Source: Bacteroidota bacterium
GTDB taxonomy: Bacteria; Bacteroidota; Bacteroidia; CAILMK01
Length of the DNA stretch: 18,747 nucleotides
Reading direction: 5' to 3'
Assembly (NCBI GenBank): GCA_013287095.1
Contig: JABDEJ010000046.1
Span: 224 to 18,970 of the forward strand
In this document: piece by piece, positions 16,816-18,747 of the stretch
Position numbering within the stretch: position 1 is the first letter of the stretch
Layout of the letters: every line of letters starts with the position of its first letter
Position numbers and translations under genes: made by a program
Notes under the pieces: model-generated
What the model was told of the DNA's origin: nothing
What the model saw: the letters and a program-made list of their open reading frames with translations, nothing else
The model's database searches: none

Positions 16816-17226
16816 ATGAAAAAGTTAAATTTGATCACACTGGCCATCATCGCATTGGCTATTTCAACCACAACTGTAAAGGCAGGTCCTGGCAGGTTAA
16901 TAAAAGTACTGGTTTTAAAAAATGCGGCACCTGTACAAATGGTAATGCTCGAAACCAAAGCGCCGGTTTTAGAGCCGGCATTTACGAACCCCGACGTTCA
17001 TATTTCCCCTTCTTCTGATTATTTAAATGTCAGCACGGGGAGTACCCAGGATGACCTGATGTTCAAAATCTATGATCTTGATGGTAATGAAGTAGCTAAA
17101 AGCGAAATCAAGGGCGGCCAAACCAGGATGTCATTAGATGAAATTCCTGCCGGGTCCTACATCGCCAGAACTTCCTTAAAATCAGGTGGCATTGTAAATG
17201 TTCAGAAAATTGATTTAATGCGCTAG
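16816..17226 (+). CDS. Secreted mini-protein dominated by a T9SS-like C-terminal domain
   Basis: A 136-residue protein with a clear signal peptide (MKKLNLITLAIIALAISTTTVKA, cleavage near residue 23) and a mature part of only about 113 residues. Residues 62-136 follow the type A T9SS sorting-domain pattern: SPSSDYLNVST in place of the usual YPNP motif, FKIYDLDGNEVA, a glycine turn, MSLDEIPAGSYIART, and a final strand INVQK-like ending DLMR. About 40 residues without recognisable features precede it. In this phylum such domains normally ride on large cargo, so a stand-alone copy is odd. Possibilities are a small surface protein, a remnant of a larger cargo, or an Ig-like protein using the fold structurally. 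An A-rich leader precedes the ATG, and a strong terminator follows, so it is probably monocistronic. Confidence 0.85.
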   Translation: MKKLNLITLAIIALAISTTTVKAGPGRLIKVLVLKNAAPVQMVMLETKAPVLEPAFTNPDVHISPSSDYLNVSTGSTQDDLMFKIYDLDGNEVAKSEIKGGQTRMSLDEIPAGSYIARTSLKSGGIVNVQKIDLMR

Positions 17227-17253
17227 ATTCATAAGTATATATTGTTGTTGAAT

Positions 17254-17291
17254 AAAAGCCGGGATGGATGCATTCCGGCTTTTATTTTTTT
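17254..17291 (+). terminator. Rho-independent terminator after the mini-protein gene
   Basis: Stem AAAAGCCGG (17254-17262) and CCGGCTTTT (17275-17283), a 12-nt loop that can be tightened by further pairs, then ATTTTTTT. It lies 28 bp after the stop at 17226. Confidence 0.9.
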
Positions 17292-17309
17292 GGAATTTTA
17301 CCTACGACA

Positions 17310-17424
17310 AGCCCCTGACCCCTAAAGGGGAATCCGTGATGGTTTGAGTCCGTATTTTCCGCTGATTACAATCGTATCCAAAGTCTGAAGTGAGCCATCA
17401 GTAGTTCCCTTTAGGGTCAGGGCT
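17310..17424. repeat. 115-bp intergenic element bounded by inverted arms
   Basis: The left arm (17310-17332) and the right arm (17405-17424) are near-perfect inverted copies. The left arm has longer C and G runs by one base at three places. The left arm itself folds as CCCCT, AA, AGGGG. The 72-bp interior has no coding sequence. The arms resemble dispersed repeats of Bacteroidota spacers. It lies between the terminator and the promoter of the DUF721 gene and could be a miniature element or a structured RNA. Confidence 0.65.
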
Positions 17425-17461
17425 ATGGCTGACCAGATTCTTACATCATATTTCATTTCCT

Positions 17462-17469
17462 TATCTTTG
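17462..17469 (+). promoter_or_regulatory. -7 promoter box of the DUF721 gene
   Basis: TATCTTTG matches the Bacteroidota consensus TAnnTTTG exactly and ends 15 bp before the ATG at 17485, predicting a very short leader of about 10 nt. No good -33 TTTG is visible at the usual spacing. Confidence 0.5.
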
Positions 17470-17484
17470 CCCTAAATCATTCCC

Positions 17485-17775
17485 ATGCCCCGCTCAAACG
17501 AAACATCATTAAAAGACGCCATTAATCAGTTACTGGAAGCCTATAAGCTGAAACCCAAACTCAATGAGGCTAAGCTGACTGAAAGATGGGGAAGTATTGT
17601 TGGGGAGATGATCCAGAAACATACCCTTCAGTTATTTGTCAAAGGCAGCAAACTTTATATCAAACTCGATTCTTCCGTCATCCGCCAGGAAATGTTGTAT
17701 TCCCGAACCACGATCATCGAAAAAGTAAATGCCGAACTTGGTGGGAGAGTGGTAGATGAGATTGTTTTTTTGTGA
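17485..17775 (+). CDS. DUF721 domain protein, DciA-like
   Basis: This 96-residue cytoplasmic protein consists of one DUF721 domain over nearly its whole length. Visible hallmarks are an N-terminal helix (SLKDAINQLLEAYKL), the ERWGSIVGEMIQKHT segment corresponding to the family's W..IVG..IA.HT core, LFVKGSKLYIKLDSSVIRQEML (the V....L.V...S..W..EL motif), and a C-terminal VVDEIVF strand. In Proteobacteria and Actinobacteria, DUF721 proteins called DciA load the replicative helicase DnaB. Short Bacteroidota versions like this are related, but whether they do the same is inference. The start is set by an adjacent -7 box and the MPRSNE N-terminus. No recF, gyrB or dnaA gene, frequent neighbours of the family, is present. 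It is followed 62 bp later by the HNH gene. Confidence 0.85.
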   Translation: MPRSNETSLKDAINQLLEAYKLKPKLNEAKLTERWGSIVGEMIQKHTLQLFVKGSKLYIKLDSSVIRQEMLYSRTTIIEKVNAELGGRVVDEIVFL

Positions 17776-17837
17776 GGGGGAATGATTATATAAACGGAAT
17801 TGATAAGCGCTTGACAAATAATAGCTAAAGTCAAATT

Positions 17838-18747
17838 ATGGAAATACATTACTTATGCAAGGACGACACGGTGCTGCGATCCATTACAATTGAGGATTAT
17901 CAACCTCCTATTGAATTTTCAAAAGGCAGTTCTCCAACAGAGAGATTTACAAAAACCGCCCTCAAATATAAAGATGAACCAGAAGGCGGCGTATTAATAG
18001 ACTTGTATAGGTATTTACGCTTTTCCCACGGCTTGCAAGATCGAAAATTTGAACAAACTCTTAAAGATGCTCCTAATCCTGAACAGGCATACAACGATTT
18101 TTATAACGGCTCAGTATTTAATTCTGACTTTCCATATCAAGGTGAAATTAAGGAGGCACAGAAACATCAGCCAGGAAAGCGAGTTTATTTTGGTGGAAAA
18201 ACAAACACTTTGGGTGTGATTTTGTTTTTAATCCTCCGGCGGCGGAACATAAAAGATAGTCCACAATATGCTATCCTTTGTGGTATCTTAATTGCATTTA
18301 AAGAAATCAGTTCTTCGAAAGATCCTGCCATTGGTAAAAGTTATTCTGAAATTATGTATAGCCCGATTGAACCTTCTCAAAACCCCAATGATTATATAGC
18401 GGCACTTGGAACAAGTATTGACGAAGAAGTAATTCCTCCAGAAAGAAGACTTGTTGAAGTTAACATGATTCTTCGGGATAAGAAACTTTCTTCAGGATTA
18501 AAAGCCCTTTATGAATTCACTTGCCAATTGTGCCAGATTCGTTTGAAACTTAGTGAAAATGAATATTATTGCGAAGTCCATCATATTAAGCCATTAGGTA
18601 TGCCACATGATGGACCTGATGAATTTGACAATATGATAGTGGTGTGCCCGAACTGCCATATCTTACTTGACAATCGTGCTATACAACTTAATAAAGAGGA
18701 ATTGGAGCTAAGACATCCTCATATTATTGATGATGCGTATATTGATT
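17838..18747 (+). CDS. HNH endonuclease with unrecognised N-terminal domain, 3' end missing
   Basis: I read this frame from the ATG at 17838; 303 codons are open to the right edge. The C-terminal part is an HNH nuclease with zinc-binding Cys pairs: C229..C232 (FTCQLC), then CEVHHIKPLG with the H248-H249 pair, a DNMIVVC asparagine, and C270..C273-H274 (CPNCHILLD). In this family the histidines and Asn form the metal-dependent nicking site, so the active site looks intact. The first 225 residues belong to no family I recognise. They include LIDLYRYLRFSHGLQDRKFEQ, a hydrophobic helix GVILFLILRRRN near 130, and a region before the Cys pair that may serve target recognition. No methyltransferase or transposase gene adjoins it within the window. 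A restriction or defence role is plausible but inferred. The C-terminus is probably only a few residues beyond the edge. Confidence 0.85.
   Translation, partial: MEIHYLCKDDTVLRSITIEDYQPPIEFSKGSSPTERFTKTALKYKDEPEGGVLIDLYRYLRFSHGLQDRKFEQTLKDAPNPEQAYNDFYNGSVFNSDFPYQGEIKEAQKHQPGKRVYFGGKTNTLGVILFLILRRRNIKDSPQYAILCGILIAFKEISSSKDPAIGKSYSEIMYSPIEPSQNPNDYIAALGTSIDEEVIPPERRLVEVNMILRDKKLSSGLKALYEFTCQLCQIRLKLSENEYYCEVHHIKPLGMPHDGPDEFDNMIVVCPNCHILLDNRAIQLNKEELELRHPHIIDDAYID

Noticed and set aside
1..18747. CRISPR arrays, tRNA genes, insertion sequences
   Set aside because: No regularly spaced repeats, no cloverleaf with the T-arm consensus and no transposase-like reading frame were seen on either strand.

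Overview
The window reads as chromosome from a member of the Bacteroidota, probably near the Chitinophagales/Sphingobacteriia. Four predicted secreted proteins carry, or probably carry, type IX secretion system (T9SS) features: C-terminal sorting domains of types A and B, SBBP-like and Kelch-like propeller repeats, PKD and fibronectin-type modules. Promoter-like TAnnTTTG boxes, A-rich leaders without clear Shine-Dalgarno sites, and GC-rich intergenic palindromes of the kind scattered through these genomes fit the same group. I see no tRNA, rRNA, CRISPR array, transposase or integrase.

Layout. Positions 1-3961 (minus) hold the first 1320 codons of a very large secreted surface protein that runs off the left edge. 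Next on the minus strand come heme A synthase (4094-5131) and a small membrane protein of unknown function (5383-5892). On the plus strand lies a 1257-residue T9SS type B protein (6095-9868). It converges with a Bacteroidota-specific helical protein of unknown function (9883-11337, minus). A 202-bp divergent spacer leads to an 827-residue beta-helix/dockerin/cohesin-like T9SS type A protein (11540-14023, plus), closed by a bidirectional terminator.

A NamZ-type exo-muramidase (14112-15317, minus) then overlaps head-to-head with a LolC/E-type ABC permease (15298-16515, plus). The last part holds a repeat-rich spacer, a 136-residue secreted mini-protein made largely of a T9SS-like C-terminal domain (16816-17226), a DUF721 protein (17485-17775) and an HNH nuclease cut by the right edge (17838-18747).

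The genes do not form one pathway. They are mostly single-gene units alternating in strand, and the unifying theme is the cell envelope: three large exported proteins, one exported mini-protein, a peptidoglycan-fragment hydrolase, a lipoprotein-release-type permease and a respiratory membrane enzyme. The most unusual observations are a perfect 41-bp inverted repeat linking base 1 to the interior of the first gene (inversion or assembly foldback), a palindrome centred on the ctaA stop codon, dockerin and cohesin-like modules in one T9SS protein, and head-to-head genes overlapping at their starts. I did not find a convincing complete new multi-gene system. The closest lead is the edge-truncated HNH protein with its unrecognised N-terminal domain.
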